Assembly (NCBI RefSeq): GCF_044326205.1
Contig: NZ_JBIRCY010000006.1
Location: 1 to 64,000 of the forward strand
Direction of reading: 5' to 3'
DNA: 64,000 nt
DNA from: Kumtagia sp044326205
GTDB taxonomy: Bacteria; Pseudomonadota; Alphaproteobacteria; Rhizobiales; Rhizobiaceae
Shown: positions 1 to 8,640 of the stretch, piece by piece
Layout: the number at the start of each line of letters is the position of its first letter
Position numbering within the stretch: the stretch's first letter is position 1
Program-made: the position numbers and the translations under genes
The notes under the pieces: generated by a model
The model's input: only the letters and a program-made list of their open reading frames with translations
Databases searched by the model: none
Told to the model about the DNA's origin: nothing

Positions 1-74
1 TCAGCAAAGACTGCAAAACCGACAAAGGAGAAAGCTCGAAACTTGACGACAACCTGACCCAAAACCATCATCCA

Positions 75-121
75 CCCGGGTCAGTTCTCAGTGGAAACCC
101 CGGGTCAGTTCTCCGCGGAAA
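75..121. repeat. Two tandem 23-bp repeats, likely IS21-family terminus
   Basis: Two near-identical 23-bp units (75-97 and 99-121), each starting CCCGGGTCAGTTCTC and ending GGAAA, lie 24 bp apart and differ at two positions. Multiple short terminal repeats of this kind are typical of IS21-family ends. The rest of the element (istA/istB) would lie left of the window. The family assignment is from pattern only. Confidence 0.4.
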
Positions 122-127
122 TCAACA

Positions 128-178
128 GCCCTGGCCGAGGCCGAGAAACGGCTTCTGGCGGCTGCCACTGCGACATAA
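128..178 (+). pseudogene. C-terminal remnant of a second integrase (tentative)
   Basis: An open frame of 16 codons reads ALAEAEKRLLAAATAT and stops at 176-178, just right of the IS-like repeats and 55 bp before the left att copy. The resident integrase stops 58 bp before its own att copy, so the layout is parallel. I infer the tail of an older integrase gene cut by the IS element. The fragment is too short to prove family membership. Confidence 0.25.
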
Positions 179-233
179 CTGCGACATGGCGCCGATTTGG
201 CTGGTTCGATTTCGGCTAAGTCGTTGAAATTGT

Positions 234-281
234 TTGGCTGGGGAACCTGGATTCGAACCAGGACTAACGGAGTCAGAGTCC
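234..281. repeat. attL: 48-bp copy of the tRNA-Gln 3' half
   Basis: These 48 bases are identical to 10601-10648, covering the CCA end, T arm and anticodon-loop half of tRNA-Gln on the minus strand. Beyond position 281 the sequence diverges, so no complete tRNA is encoded here. It is the displaced 3' tRNA fragment left at the far end of an integrated element and marks its left boundary. Confidence 0.9.
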
Positions 282-336
282 CCACGGGAATGATGTTTTC
301 GCAACGCTTTTTCTCCAACTGCGGAGAAAAGCGGCC

Positions 337-537
337 ATGCAGGATCAAATAGATAGCTGGGTTTCGCCAACCGGAAATCACGCCTTTGATGCGGCCGTCG
401 CGTGGCTGATCGCCACGCCCGATCTTGATAAGCCGCGCCCGGTCCTTCCTCATCTTCGAGAGACATTCGGCCTCAACGCCAAGGGTGCATGTGACGCCTG
501 TCGAGAGGCCCGCCTCGCTCGCGCGAGGGCCGCATGA
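337..537 (+). CDS. Small element-encoded protein, unknown function
   Basis: A 66-residue ORF begins 56 bp inside the left att site, with GGAG upstream of its ATG. It has a hydrophobic helix-forming segment (AFDAAVAWLIATP), a proline-rich middle, and a C-terminal CDACREARLARARAA stretch. The CxxC pair could bind a metal, but one pair alone is not diagnostic. It is the first plus-strand gene of the element and could be a regulator or a head-module accessory. I do not recognise a family. Confidence 0.5.
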   Translation: MQDQIDSWVSPTGNHAFDAAVAWLIATPDLDKPRPVLPHLRETFGLNAKGACDACREARLARARAA

Positions 538-1218
538 CGGCCCTCCGAAGCAAAACCGCCGCTCCAGGTGACGAGGCTGGAGGCGGCGGCTGGACTGTAG
601 AAACCTTTGCGGCGGTTCCGTGTAACTATGTAACACACCTCCGAGAAGATGCAATCGGTGGCGGGCTTACCGCCAGATGAAATCACCTCGCACACATGGC
701 TTGACCCGCGTCTGCCCGGAGGTTCCCGGCGGCGACAGCCGTGTGCTGCGTTCAATCGGCGGTCTTCTCGCGATCTTGACCCTGCCGATCGCCTTCGTGG
801 CGCTGATGAAGATCATCGGGCCGGCCCCGGCCTCTGCCAAAACGGGGAAACAAAAATACGCGGCTCTGGTGTGCCCATTCCATCCGCGTGCCTTGAGATA
901 CCCGGGCAACCCCCGGGAACGGTGGATTGCGCTGCTTGCCTGTCATCGGGATGACGACCTGACCAGCCTGCGGTGTGTCAGCGCCGAAGAAAGCTGACGG
1001 CGGCCAGCGCAGGGACACTGCGCTGGGCTCTCATCGCTGTGAGAGCGAAGGGTACTGAGTACGCGGGCCGGTGGCCTCCCCTTCGTCAGGGGCTTGAGGA
1101 GGGGCACCGATCCCATACCTCAAGGCGGAAAGGGCGAAGCTATGGGATATTCAGTCAGGCTCCCCGAGTGTGGATCAAATGCCCATCCTCCTGAGGAAAG
1201 ACCACATCTTGGACTTTA
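538..1218. other. Region with no confident gene inside the element
   Basis: About 680 bases hold no well-supported gene apart from the candidate at 677-997. A small hairpin (1027-1033 paired with 1040-1046, six-base loop) is not followed by a T run. The stretch may hold promoters for the terminase operon or leftovers of lost genes. Confidence 0.4.
677..997 (+). CDS. Possible small single-pass membrane protein
   Basis: The 106-codon frame encodes a basic N-terminus and one convincing hydrophobic segment at about residues 28-48 (LLAILTLPIAFVALMKIIG), followed by a polar tail containing three cysteines. The arrangement would fit a small inner-membrane or holin-like protein. There is no good ribosome-binding site, and overlapping frames are also open, so this may be chance in GC-rich DNA. 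Confidence 0.3.
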   Translation: MKSPRTHGLTRVCPEVPGGDSRVLRSIGGLLAILTLPIAFVALMKIIGPAPASAKTGKQKYAALVCPFHPRALRYPGNPRERWIALLACHRDDDLTSLRCVSAEES

Positions 1219-1665
1219 CTATCTGAGGACAGAGACCACCAAGCTGATGATGCTGATTAAAATGGCCATCCATGAAAGCCAGGGCTTCGATCGCATCTCG
1301 AACTCCTGATAGGCGTCCCTACGGATTTGCATCATTGCTTTTTCGGAGAGGTAGTGGCGGCCGTGGATGACGTTCCACTCCCACATTTCCGTGTCATCCT
1401 CATTTGTCGGTCTTAGCGGCACATGAATTCGCCAACGCGCAGCCTTCCGCAGCATCTGTGCGGTTTCGATCTCGGCTATCTCAGCGCTCATAAGATAATG
1501 CTCATTGGCGCCTTCGTTCACCGCATCGCGATATTCCTGCGACCTCTTTGAGAGGTCGGCCGTTTTCTCCTTAAAGGTCGCGTTGTTGTACTCAAGTCCA
1601 TGCCGTAGCCGGATAAGTTCATCCCGCTCGTTTCGATATCTCAGCAGACTTTCCAACCAGCCCAT
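1219..1665 (-). CDS. Tail-anchored coiled-coil protein, unknown function
   Basis: The chosen ATG at 1665 gives 148 residues starting MGWLESLLRYRNERDEL; an upstream extension to 1794 is open but less protein-like. Residues 10-70 are charged and helical, likely a short coiled coil. The last about 18 residues (WMAILISIISLVVSVLR) form one C-terminal membrane anchor. It is transcribed against the head genes and sits in a typical accessory slot, suggesting a cargo function such as superinfection exclusion or membrane sensing. That role is inference; no known domain is recognised. Confidence 0.55.
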   Translation of the reverse strand: MGWLESLLRYRNERDELIRLRHGLEYNNATFKEKTADLSKRSQEYRDAVNEGANEHYLMSAEIAEIETAQMLRKAARWRIHVPLRPTNEDDTEMWEWNVIHGRHYLSEKAMMQIRRDAYQEFEMRSKPWLSWMAILISIISLVVSVLR

Positions 1666-1868
1666 TTCGACCCGCCTCTGACTGTGCAATGCCCGTTTGT
1701 ACCATGACGCCAGCGAAGGCACGTAAGCAGTAATTCGGCACCCCTTGCCGATTGACGACCCTTTATCGCAGATCAACGCATAATTCTCGCGCATGAATCC
1801 AATAAAGTTGCGATCTCGTGCAAATATCGATACAATTGCGCACTGTTCGCGCGAGATTTCAACACTTC

Positions 1869-3479
1869 ATGCAATCTTCATCTGGTCCCAATGCCCGGAA
1901 ATCCCTGCGAGATCGCGGACCGTCACGGGGTTTTCCTCTCTCTCTCCCGATGGCCGAAAAATCCCCGGCTGAGATCGCGATCGCCTTCCTCGAGAGGCTC
2001 CGGATTCCGGAGGGTCCGAAAGCCGGTCAAAAGCTCCGCTTGGCGGAATTTCAGAAAAAATTCGTGATGGGAGCGTTGGACCCGGCCAACATGGTCGCCT
2101 GTCTTTCGATCGGCCGCGGCAACGCAAAGACGGCGCTTGCGGCCGGCTTAGGACTCGGCTCGGTCACGGGCGAATGGGATCGACAGCCGAAACGGGAGGT
2201 CTTGCTGGCGGCGCGCAATCGCGACCAGGCGAAGACCGCCTTCAACTTCCTCGTCGGTTTCATCGAAAGCCTCCCAAGGTCGAAACGGGCGAAGTTCATC
2301 ATCCGTCGGGGATCTCGACTCGAAGTCGAGTACAGCGGCAATGGCGGCGGCCTGGCCCGCTGCATCGCGGCCGATGGCCGGTCGGTACTTGGTGGCGCCC
2401 CGACGCTCGCCATTCTGGACGAGCGGGCGGCATGGGAGCGCGACAAAGGTGACGCGCTGGAGAATGCCGTCCTTTCCGGTCTCGGCAAGCGCGGTGGCAA
2501 GGCGCTGATCATCTCGACCAGTGCACCCGACGATGCGAACACGTTTTCGCGTTGGTTGGATGCACCGCCGCCTGGAACGTACGTTCAAGAGCATCGCCCG
2601 CCGTTCGGGCGTCCCGCCGACGATGCAGAGTCGCTGCTGCTTGCCAATCCCGGCGCGGCGGAAGGCATCGGGGCGTCCCTCGAATGGTTGCAAGCTCAAG
2701 CTCGGCGCGCGATCGCGCGCGGTGGCTCCGCTCTTTCCAGCTTCCGCAACCTCAATCGAAACGAGCGGGTTTCGACCGAAGATCGGTCGGTGCTGATCAC
2801 CGTAGACGAATGGCTCTCCGCCGAAGTCTCGCCCGACGCGCTCCCGCCCCGCGAAGGCGAATGCATTCTCGGCGTCGACCTCGGCGGTTCCCGTTCGATG
2901 TCTGCCGCCGCCTTCTACTGGCCCGCCACGGGCCGGCTTGAGGCCGTAGGCACCTTTCCAGGCAAACCTGACCTTGCCGATCGCGGGGCCGCCGACGGCG
3001 TCGGCAGCCGCTATCTCGACATGAAGGAGCGCGGTGAGCTTTCGGTGCTCGGCGAGAACACGGTCCCGCCCGGCCCTTGGCTCGCCAGCGTCGTGAACCT
3101 GATCGATGCTTCCTCGATTTCCTGCATCGTCGGGGATCGATTTCGGCATGCCGAATTTTCGGAGGCGATGGTCAAGGCCAACCTTGGCCGCGTCCCGTTC
3201 ATCTATCGCGGGTTCGGGTGGAAGGACGGCTCGGAGGATATCGAGCGGTTTCGGCGCGCTGTGTTCGATGGACAGGTGAAATCCCGTCCCTCCCTGTTGC
3301 TGCGCTCAGCCTTCGCCGACGCGATCACGCTGATTGACCCAGCCGGCAATCACAAGCTCGCCAAAGCCCGTAGTCTTGGCCGCATCGATGCTGCCGCCGC
3401 CGCCCTGCTTGCAGTGGCCGAAGGGGCTCGCCGTGCCGCGCGGACCTCCCGACCCCGGAGGGCTGCAGCATGGACTTGA
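1869..3479 (+). CDS. Phage terminase large subunit (packaging ATPase/nuclease)
   Basis: Predicted motor that drives DNA into the prohead and cuts concatemers. The N-terminal ATPase shows a variant Walker A (IGRGNAKT, about residues 82-89) and a Walker B-like LAILDE near 180. The C-terminal RNase-H-fold nuclease has the expected acidic residues in GVDLGG (near 337), VGDR (near 421) and GRIDAA (near 505). At about 536 residues it is a normal length. The start is uncertain: GTG 1818, ATG 1869 and ATG 1950 are in frame, and none has a clear ribosome-binding site. It overlaps the next gene by 10 bases, opening the head operon. No small terminase gene is seen nearby. Confidence 0.9.
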   Translation: MQSSSGPNARKSLRDRGPSRGFPLSLPMAEKSPAEIAIAFLERLRIPEGPKAGQKLRLAEFQKKFVMGALDPANMVACLSIGRGNAKTALAAGLGLGSVTGEWDRQPKREVLLAARNRDQAKTAFNFLVGFIESLPRSKRAKFIIRRGSRLEVEYSGNGGGLARCIAADGRSVLGGAPTLAILDERAAWERDKGDALENAVLSGLGKRGGKALIISTSAPDDANTFSRWLDAPPPGTYVQEHRPPFGRPADDAESLLLANPGAAEGIGASLEWLQAQARRAIARGGSALSSFRNLNRNERVSTEDRSVLITVDEWLSAEVSPDALPPREGECILGVDLGGSRSMSAAAFYWPATGRLEAVGTFPGKPDLADRGAADGVGSRYLDMKERGELSVLGENTVPPGPWLASVVNLIDASSISCIVGDRFRHAEFSEAMVKANLGRVPFIYRGFGWKDGSEDIERFRRAVFDGQVKSRPSLLLRSAFADAITLIDPAGNHKLAKARSLGRIDAAAAALLAVAEGARRAARTSRPRRAAAWT

Positions 3480-3772
3480 TGAGCAAGAATGGGCGCGCTG
3501 GCTGGCACGTCTACAGGTCACGGCGCTGGCAGGCGCTGCGGCTCCAAGCCAAGCGGCGCGACGATTTCAAGTGCACCGCGTGTCCCTCGCGCGGCCGGCT
3601 GGAGGTCCATCACGTCCGGTCGGTCCGCGACCGGCCGGACCTTGCGTACGATCTCGCCAACCTCCGCACCCTTTGCCCGACCTGTCACATCAAGATCGAG
3701 CGAGGCCATTCCGCACCGACCGCCAAGCAAATCGCTTGGCGGAATCTCCTCAGAAAGGAAGCACCATGTTGA
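3470..3772 (+). CDS. HNH endonuclease of the packaging module
   Basis: A 100-residue HNH protein of the kind found beside terminases in HK97-like phages, where it assists the packaging cut. It shows a zinc-binding CxxC pair (CTAC near residue 38 and CPTC near 77) and the core LEVHHVRSVRD with paired histidines, followed by DLANLRTLCPTCHIK. The start overlaps the terminase end and the stop overlaps the capsid gene start, indicating translational coupling. Placement between terminase and capsid differs from the usual position ahead of the small terminase. Confidence 0.9.
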   Translation: MDLMSKNGRAGWHVYRSRRWQALRLQAKRRDDFKCTACPSRGRLEVHHVRSVRDRPDLAYDLANLRTLCPTCHIKIERGHSAPTAKQIAWRNLLRKEAPC

Positions 3773-5037
3773 GAAGTGCCGAAATTCAGCGCCGGCAGAG
3801 CGAAATCCGGCAGACCCTGTCGGAGTTGCTCGGCAATACCGCACCCTCCGAAGACGAAACCCGCAAAATGGGCGAACTCGACGTCGAGTACCGCTCGAAT
3901 GAGACACGCTTTCGGGCCGCACTTATCGCGGAAGACGCGGAACGGCGCGAAGCTGGTGCTGACCTCGAAACGCGCGCCGGTCGCGAGTGGGCCGAACTCG
4001 CCGCCAAGTTCGAGCTGCGGCAAGTTGCGCTGGCCCTGGACGAAGGGCGGCCGCTTGACGGCGCGACGGCCGAAATCGTCACGGAAATGCGGGGCCACGG
4101 CGGCTACAGAGGCTATCCGGTTCCGCTCGCAGCCCTTGAGCTACGCGCCGGCGAGACGATCGCCAGCGGCACGCCGGACCCGATCCAAACCCGGCCGATC
4201 ATCGACCGTCTGTTTCCGGACAGCGTGGCGGCTCGCATGGGGGCGCAGATGATCAATATCGACAGCGGCGCGATTGAATGGCCTGTCGTCACGTCCTCCG
4301 TCACGGCAGGATGGGCGGACGGCGAGCTTGCCAATGTGGCCGGTCCGACCGTCTTTGCCACGACCGACAGGGCTTTGAAGCCGGAACAGAACCTCGGCGT
4401 GCAGATGAAGATCAGCCGCAAGGCGTTGAAGCAGTCTGGCGATGCCTTGGAGCAGGCCGTCCGCCGCGATATGAACGGTGCGATTGCCGTCGCACTCGAC
4501 AAGGCGGTGTTCCTGGGCACGGGTGCCAACGGGCAGCCGCTCGGCGTGATCACAGGAGCCGCGACCTACGGCATCACGTCGACCGACGCCGGCGCAATGG
4601 CATCGTGGGCGGCGTTCCGGGCTGCTGTGGTGCGGTTCATGACCGGCAATGCCGCCGGCTCGCCGGATGCCGTGAAAGCCCTTATCCGCCCGGAACTGTG
4701 GGCTCTGCTTGATGACACGCTCATTACCAGCACAGCGGTGTCGCAATGGGATCGCCTGCTGAAGAACATCCCGGCCCGGAACATCGCCATGAGCGCCAAC
4801 GCGCTCGCTGCACCGTCTGGCGATCCGCTCGAAACACAGGCCTTGCTCACGACTTCGGCCGGCGGTGTTGCGCCGATCTTCGTCGGCGTTTGGGGAGGTG
4901 TAGATCTGGTTCGCGACGTTTTCTCCGACGCGGCGTCGGGTGGCCTTCGCCTGACGGCGCTGACCACGGCGGATGTCACCGTGGCCCGTCCGGCGCAACT
5001 GCAGCTCATCACCGGCCTCGAGCTGGAGGCCGCTTGA
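3766..5037 (+). CDS. HK97-type major capsid protein
   Basis: A 423-residue protein starting at ATG 3766, with AAAGGA about 8 bases upstream. Residues 1 to about 110 are charged and helical (RQSEIRQTLSELL), matching the delta/scaffolding segment that HK97-family proteases remove. The mature part carries typical fold sequence such as SGTPDPIQTRPIIDRLFP and a middle FLGTGANGQPLGV loop. It should assemble the icosahedral shell with the protease and portal downstream. The frame is open upstream to 3334, but that part is the shadow of the terminase and HNH genes. Confidence 0.92.
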   Translation: MLRSAEIQRRQSEIRQTLSELLGNTAPSEDETRKMGELDVEYRSNETRFRAALIAEDAERREAGADLETRAGREWAELAAKFELRQVALALDEGRPLDGATAEIVTEMRGHGGYRGYPVPLAALELRAGETIASGTPDPIQTRPIIDRLFPDSVAARMGAQMINIDSGAIEWPVVTSSVTAGWADGELANVAGPTVFATTDRALKPEQNLGVQMKISRKALKQSGDALEQAVRRDMNGAIAVALDKAVFLGTGANGQPLGVITGAATYGITSTDAGAMASWAAFRAAVVRFMTGNAAGSPDAVKALIRPELWALLDDTLITSTAVSQWDRLLKNIPARNIAMSANALAAPSGDPLETQALLTTSAGGVAPIFVGVWGGVDLVRDVFSDAASGGLRLTALTTADVTVARPAQLQLITGLELEAA

Positions 5038-5098
5038 TGCTGCGCACTCCGATCTCAGTTGCACGTCACATCGGCCTTTTGTTCTCCCGTTTGGGTCG

Positions 5099-5659
5099 AT
5101 GATGATGTTGCATGGCGCCCCGACTGCATTTGAGGTCCGCACCGAAGGCGGAGCCACTCGGCTTTCGGGGCGCTTTCCCTATGGTACGGAAGCTTGTCTT
5201 AGCGATGGGCGGCGCGAGAGGTTCGCGGCCGGCGCGTTTCGCTCCCGTGTCATGGCCGGCGAGAATGTCTTCCTGCTTGCCGGCCACGATCCCGAAAAGC
5301 CGCTCGCCAGCACAGAGGCCGGCTCTCTCACCCTGCGCGACGATGACGACGCGCTGCACATCGAGGCGCGCGTCACGCCGTCGACAAGCTGGGCGGCCGA
5401 TGCCCTTGCTGCGCTCGCCTCCGGCTTGACCAAGGGCTTGAGTCCGGGTTTCCGCGTCAAGCCCGGAGGCGACATGGTGACCCGCGCTGCCGACGGGCTG
5501 CTGCGCACGGTCATTCAGGCCGATCTGTTCGAAATCAGCATGGTCACGCGCGCGGCATATGACCAGGCGCAGATATCGGCCCGCAACTGGCAGCCGGCTC
5601 CCGTCATCGAAGCACACGAGGCCGGCCTTCTGCACGTGCACAGGCGCTGGAGAGCTTGA
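5099..5659 (+). CDS. HK97-family prohead protease
   Basis: A 186-residue serine protease expected to cut the capsid delta domain during prohead maturation. The fold signature includes GRFPYGTE, the catalytic histidine in LAGHDPEKPLAS, and the serine region GLSPGFRV about 60 residues on. A cluster of three ATGs at 5099-5107 marks the start; earlier frame is capsid shadow. It lies 61 bases after the capsid gene, the reverse of the usual protease-then-capsid order, and its stop abuts the next gene. Confidence 0.88.
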   Translation: MMMLHGAPTAFEVRTEGGATRLSGRFPYGTEACLSDGRRERFAAGAFRSRVMAGENVFLLAGHDPEKPLASTEAGSLTLRDDDDALHIEARVTPSTSWAADALAALASGLTKGLSPGFRVKPGGDMVTRAADGLLRTVIQADLFEISMVTRAAYDQAQISARNWQPAPVIEAHEAGLLHVHRRWRA

Positions 5660-5660
5660 A

Positions 5661-6212
5661 ATGACAGCGACGACACTCAAACAGACGGAAGGCCCGCCAG
5701 AGGGGTATCCTGACCCGCCAGCCGGTCTTTCGACGGCAGCCGCTGCGCTTGACCCGGCGATGGTCTGGCAGCGAATCGAAGCCTACACGGCCTGGCGCTG
5801 GTCGGAACGCGCTGTGACGTGGATTGTCGCCGTCGAAGGCGGCGGCGGATGGAATGCGCCTCTTGCTCCGGTGACGAGCGCTTTGACGGTCGAGAGGTGG
5901 CAGGGCGACGGTTGGGGCCCGTTCACCGCCGGTGCGACGCCACTCGGAGGTTTCAGGCTCCCCAATGGCTCCTATCGAATAAGCGGCACTGTCGGTGATG
6001 ACGAGTCCGCCATTCCTGCCCCGGTCTTGGAAGCCTACCGCAGGTTTGCCGAGTACGCGGCCGCCAAGCCTGGCGTACCGGGAGCGACGTCCGAAACTGA
6101 GATCGTTCAAGGCATCGGGACGAAGGAAATCAGCCGATCGGCGTCGTGGGTGGCTCGCGCCGTCCAAAATAGCGGGGCCGCCGACCTCCTGCGTCCCTAC
6201 CGGAGGGTTTGA
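5661..6212 (+). CDS. Probable head-tail connector / head completion protein
   Basis: The 183-residue protein starts one base after the protease stop. A proline-rich N-terminus (EGPPEGYPDPPAGLS) is followed by an alpha/beta region with AMVWQRIEAYTAWRW and VEGGGGWNAPLAPV, then a C-terminal helical segment. Position between protease and portal, and a size usual for gp6-like adaptors, suggest a connector or neck protein that would offer the tail-docking surface. Sequence alone does not prove this. Confidence 0.6.
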   Translation: MTATTLKQTEGPPEGYPDPPAGLSTAAAALDPAMVWQRIEAYTAWRWSERAVTWIVAVEGGGGWNAPLAPVTSALTVERWQGDGWGPFTAGATPLGGFRLPNGSYRISGTVGDDESAIPAPVLEAYRRFAEYAAAKPGVPGATSETEIVQGIGTKEISRSASWVARAVQNSGAADLLRPYRRV

Positions 6213-6214
6213 CG

Positions 6215-7291
6215 TTGCTCGAGTGGTTGTTCGGTAAAAGGTACAGGGCCGAAAAGCGGTCGTCCGCATCCGGCTTTACCGCGGAGATTGTCGCGGCTCG
6301 CGAATCCTACATCAGCGGCCGGCGCGGCGTTGCCGAACTCACGGCCACGGCACAAGGCTGCGTCAGCCTGTGGGAGGGCGCGTTCGCCCTTGCCGATGTT
6401 TCGGGCACCGATCTGCTGGACCGCCGCACCCTCGCTCTCCTGGCCCGCTCCGTGGCGCTGCGCGGTGAGGCACTGTTCCTGATCCGGGACACGCTTGTCT
6501 CGTGTAGCGATTGGGATTTGTCGACGCGCAACGGCGTTCCTCGTGCTTACCGCATTTCAATTTCGGAAGCGGGCGGCGGCACAACGGAAACGGTCTTGGC
6601 GGCGGAAGTGCTCCATCTTCGCATCGGATCGGATCCTGCTGCACCTTGGCTTGGAACGGCGCCATTGCGGCGCGCGTCCCTCACCGCCGGGTTGTTGCAG
6701 GCCGTCGAAAGCGCCTTGGGCGAAGTGTTCGAAAACAGTCCACTCGGCTCGCAAGTCGTGCCGATGCCGGAACAGCCGGAACAGGACAGTACTGCCCTTG
6801 GTCGATCCTTTCGAGGTCAGAGAGGCCGCGTGCTCTTGCGCGAGTCCGTCGCCGTCTCGGCTGCCGGCGGACCGGCGCCGGCAGCCGACTGGCGTCCAGC
6901 AAGCCTGTCCCCGGACCTGGAGCGCGCAATGACCGCAGAAACGCTGTCGGCGGCCCGGGAGGCCGTTTGTGGGGCCTTTGGTGTTCTGCCGGCCTTATTC
7001 GCTTCGTCGACCACTGGCCCACTTGTGCGAGAGGCACAACGCCACCTCGCTGGATGGGCGCTCCAGCCGATTGCGATGCTTCTTGCCGAGGAAGCATCTC
7101 AGAAGCTCGGAAGCGAGGTCATGATTGACCTGATGCGGCCTGTTCAAGCTTTTGACGCCGGTGGCCGTGCTCGCGCGCTTGCGACCATCGTGGACGCACT
7201 CGCCCGCGCCAAGGAAGGCGGCTTAACGTCGGGAGACGTCAATGCGGCACTGACCCTCGTCAATTGGGGAAAAGACGATGGGGCCGCTTAG
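6215..7291 (+). CDS. Phage portal protein, compact HK97 type
   Basis: Portal ring subunit at the capsid vertex through which terminase pumps DNA. A TTG at 6215 (MLEWLFGKR) lies 8 bases after GGAGG at 6202-6206; a TTG at 6209 overlapping the previous stop is also possible. Portal-like sequence includes LTATAQGCVSLWEGAFAL near the start, and VCGAFGVLPALF then REAQRHLAGWALQPIAMLLAEE in the C-terminal half. At 358 residues it is at the short end for the family. It is the last gene of the head operon, whereas portals usually precede the protease. No tail gene follows. Confidence 0.87.
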   Translation: MLEWLFGKRYRAEKRSSASGFTAEIVAARESYISGRRGVAELTATAQGCVSLWEGAFALADVSGTDLLDRRTLALLARSVALRGEALFLIRDTLVSCSDWDLSTRNGVPRAYRISISEAGGGTTETVLAAEVLHLRIGSDPAAPWLGTAPLRRASLTAGLLQAVESALGEVFENSPLGSQVVPMPEQPEQDSTALGRSFRGQRGRVLLRESVAVSAAGGPAPAADWRPASLSPDLERAMTAETLSAAREAVCGAFGVLPALFASSTTGPLVREAQRHLAGWALQPIAMLLAEEASQKLGSEVMIDLMRPVQAFDAGGRARALATIVDALARAKEGGLTSGDVNAALTLVNWGKDDGAA

Positions 7292-7375
7292 GCAGATACA
7301 TCCTACCAAGCGAAATTTTTTGTCAACTTGATGCACTGATGGCGCGTCACTCGGCAGTTATGAGAGAGGCGATAT

Positions 7376-8416
7376 TTATTGAGTTGGATAATGTTCAGGG
7401 TGAAGATTCCATCCTCCTGCTCCAATCACCAACGGGATAACAGTAATTTCCATCTCATCATCTTCGTTTAAGACAGCACCGTTTAGAATACCCAGTCCGG
7501 AAACGCGACCGCGTTCAAGGTTGATCGCTGCCGTGTCCGAAAAAAGATACATGTTTCGAACCTGCATTCTGACACGGCACTTTCGATACTCTCCTTTCGA
7601 AACCGCTTGAAGTGTCCCTACCGGAGATTCTTTCCACAGAGAGGGAATTCGTATTCCCTTTCCCCTAATGCTCAGCCGAAAGTGGACCAGTCTGCCAACA
7701 AAATGGTCAACCTCTTCCTCCCTCTCAAATCTAAATATATCTTCAAGTGCAATTGGCTCCCGCGCCTCTGCCAAAACTTGCGCCAAAACCTGACACCACA
7801 GGTCGTATAGATGGAAGGCGCTCATCGCCTCTTGGGATGAACTGTCCGTTGAATAGTCTGGGTCCTCCGGATGTGGCTTGAATTTTCCAAGATATGATGG
7901 ACGCTCTTCCCCGTCATAAATAGATCGAAGTGCCTCGATCGTGTGTATATCAACCTGAGGTACCGCATTCATGCCATACCACTTATCTTCGCTTTTTCGA
8001 TCTTGCTCTAAACTCAAGCGTCTCTTTAATCTCTCAACAGATGATTTTCTCTCATATTCTGAAAGAGACCGATAAGCCTCGCGTAGTCGGATTGGATTCT
8101 TGTATATACAATAATAAAACGTAAAACGGCTTCGCGACAGAGATAAAATATCTGACGAGCATTTATCTTCCCAATCCTTCTTATACTTTCTAACGTGCGA
8201 AGGTTGCAGTTTCTTCGTCAACCCAATCTGCATTGATGCCATATCGTGATGATCTAGGCACAAAGAGGCTAAATTTTCTGACGTATTATTCGAAGGATCA
8301 CCGTCAATGTGGTGGAGTTGCACGCGCGGCTTTTGGCAGACGCAGCACGCATGTCTGTTCGCTATGAGCACCTCGCTTTGCAACGATCGGGGGATTGGAA
8401 TTCTTTTCAAACTCAT
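7376..8416 (-). CDS. HNH nuclease-domain cargo protein, AT-rich
   Basis: The 346-residue protein (from ATG 8416; an in-frame GTG at 8464 is also possible) has an N-terminal HNH domain at about residues 10-60: HACCVCQKPRVQLHHIDGD followed by NNTSENLASLCLDHHDM. The remaining about 280 residues match no family I know and include a charged helical segment after residue 90. The gene is visibly richer in A+T than the head genes and is transcribed against them. Foreign composition and accessory position point to recently acquired cargo such as a defence or anti-phage nuclease. That role is inference. Confidence 0.7.
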   Translation of the reverse strand: MSLKRIPIPRSLQSEVLIANRHACCVCQKPRVQLHHIDGDPSNNTSENLASLCLDHHDMASMQIGLTKKLQPSHVRKYKKDWEDKCSSDILSLSRSRFTFYYCIYKNPIRLREAYRSLSEYERKSSVERLKRRLSLEQDRKSEDKWYGMNAVPQVDIHTIEALRSIYDGEERPSYLGKFKPHPEDPDYSTDSSSQEAMSAFHLYDLWCQVLAQVLAEAREPIALEDIFRFEREEEVDHFVGRLVHFRLSIRGKGIRIPSLWKESPVGTLQAVSKGEYRKCRVRMQVRNMYLFSDTAAINLERGRVSGLGILNGAVLNEDDEMEITVIPLVIGAGGWNLHPEHYPTQ

Positions 8417-8640
8417 GGCATCGCGACTGTGGTGCGCTTCATTTTCTGAAGGGGCTGTTTTCACAAAAAAGCTTGGCCCGAGGCCGCAAGGGCTGCTTGA
8501 CGGGATTCTATTAGACCGTGCAGCCGCAAACCGGCTGAATATCTATGAAAAAATATGCCGCCCTTTCGTCTCCGAAAGCACGCTGCCAAACGGCGGCTTG
8601 AAGCGTTGACAATCGCACACAATTGGTTCGATAATGTGCC

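Noticed and set aside
234..281. A second tRNA-Gln gene at the left boundary
   Set aside because: Only the 3' half is present; the 5' acceptor strand and D arm are missing, so it is an att remnant.
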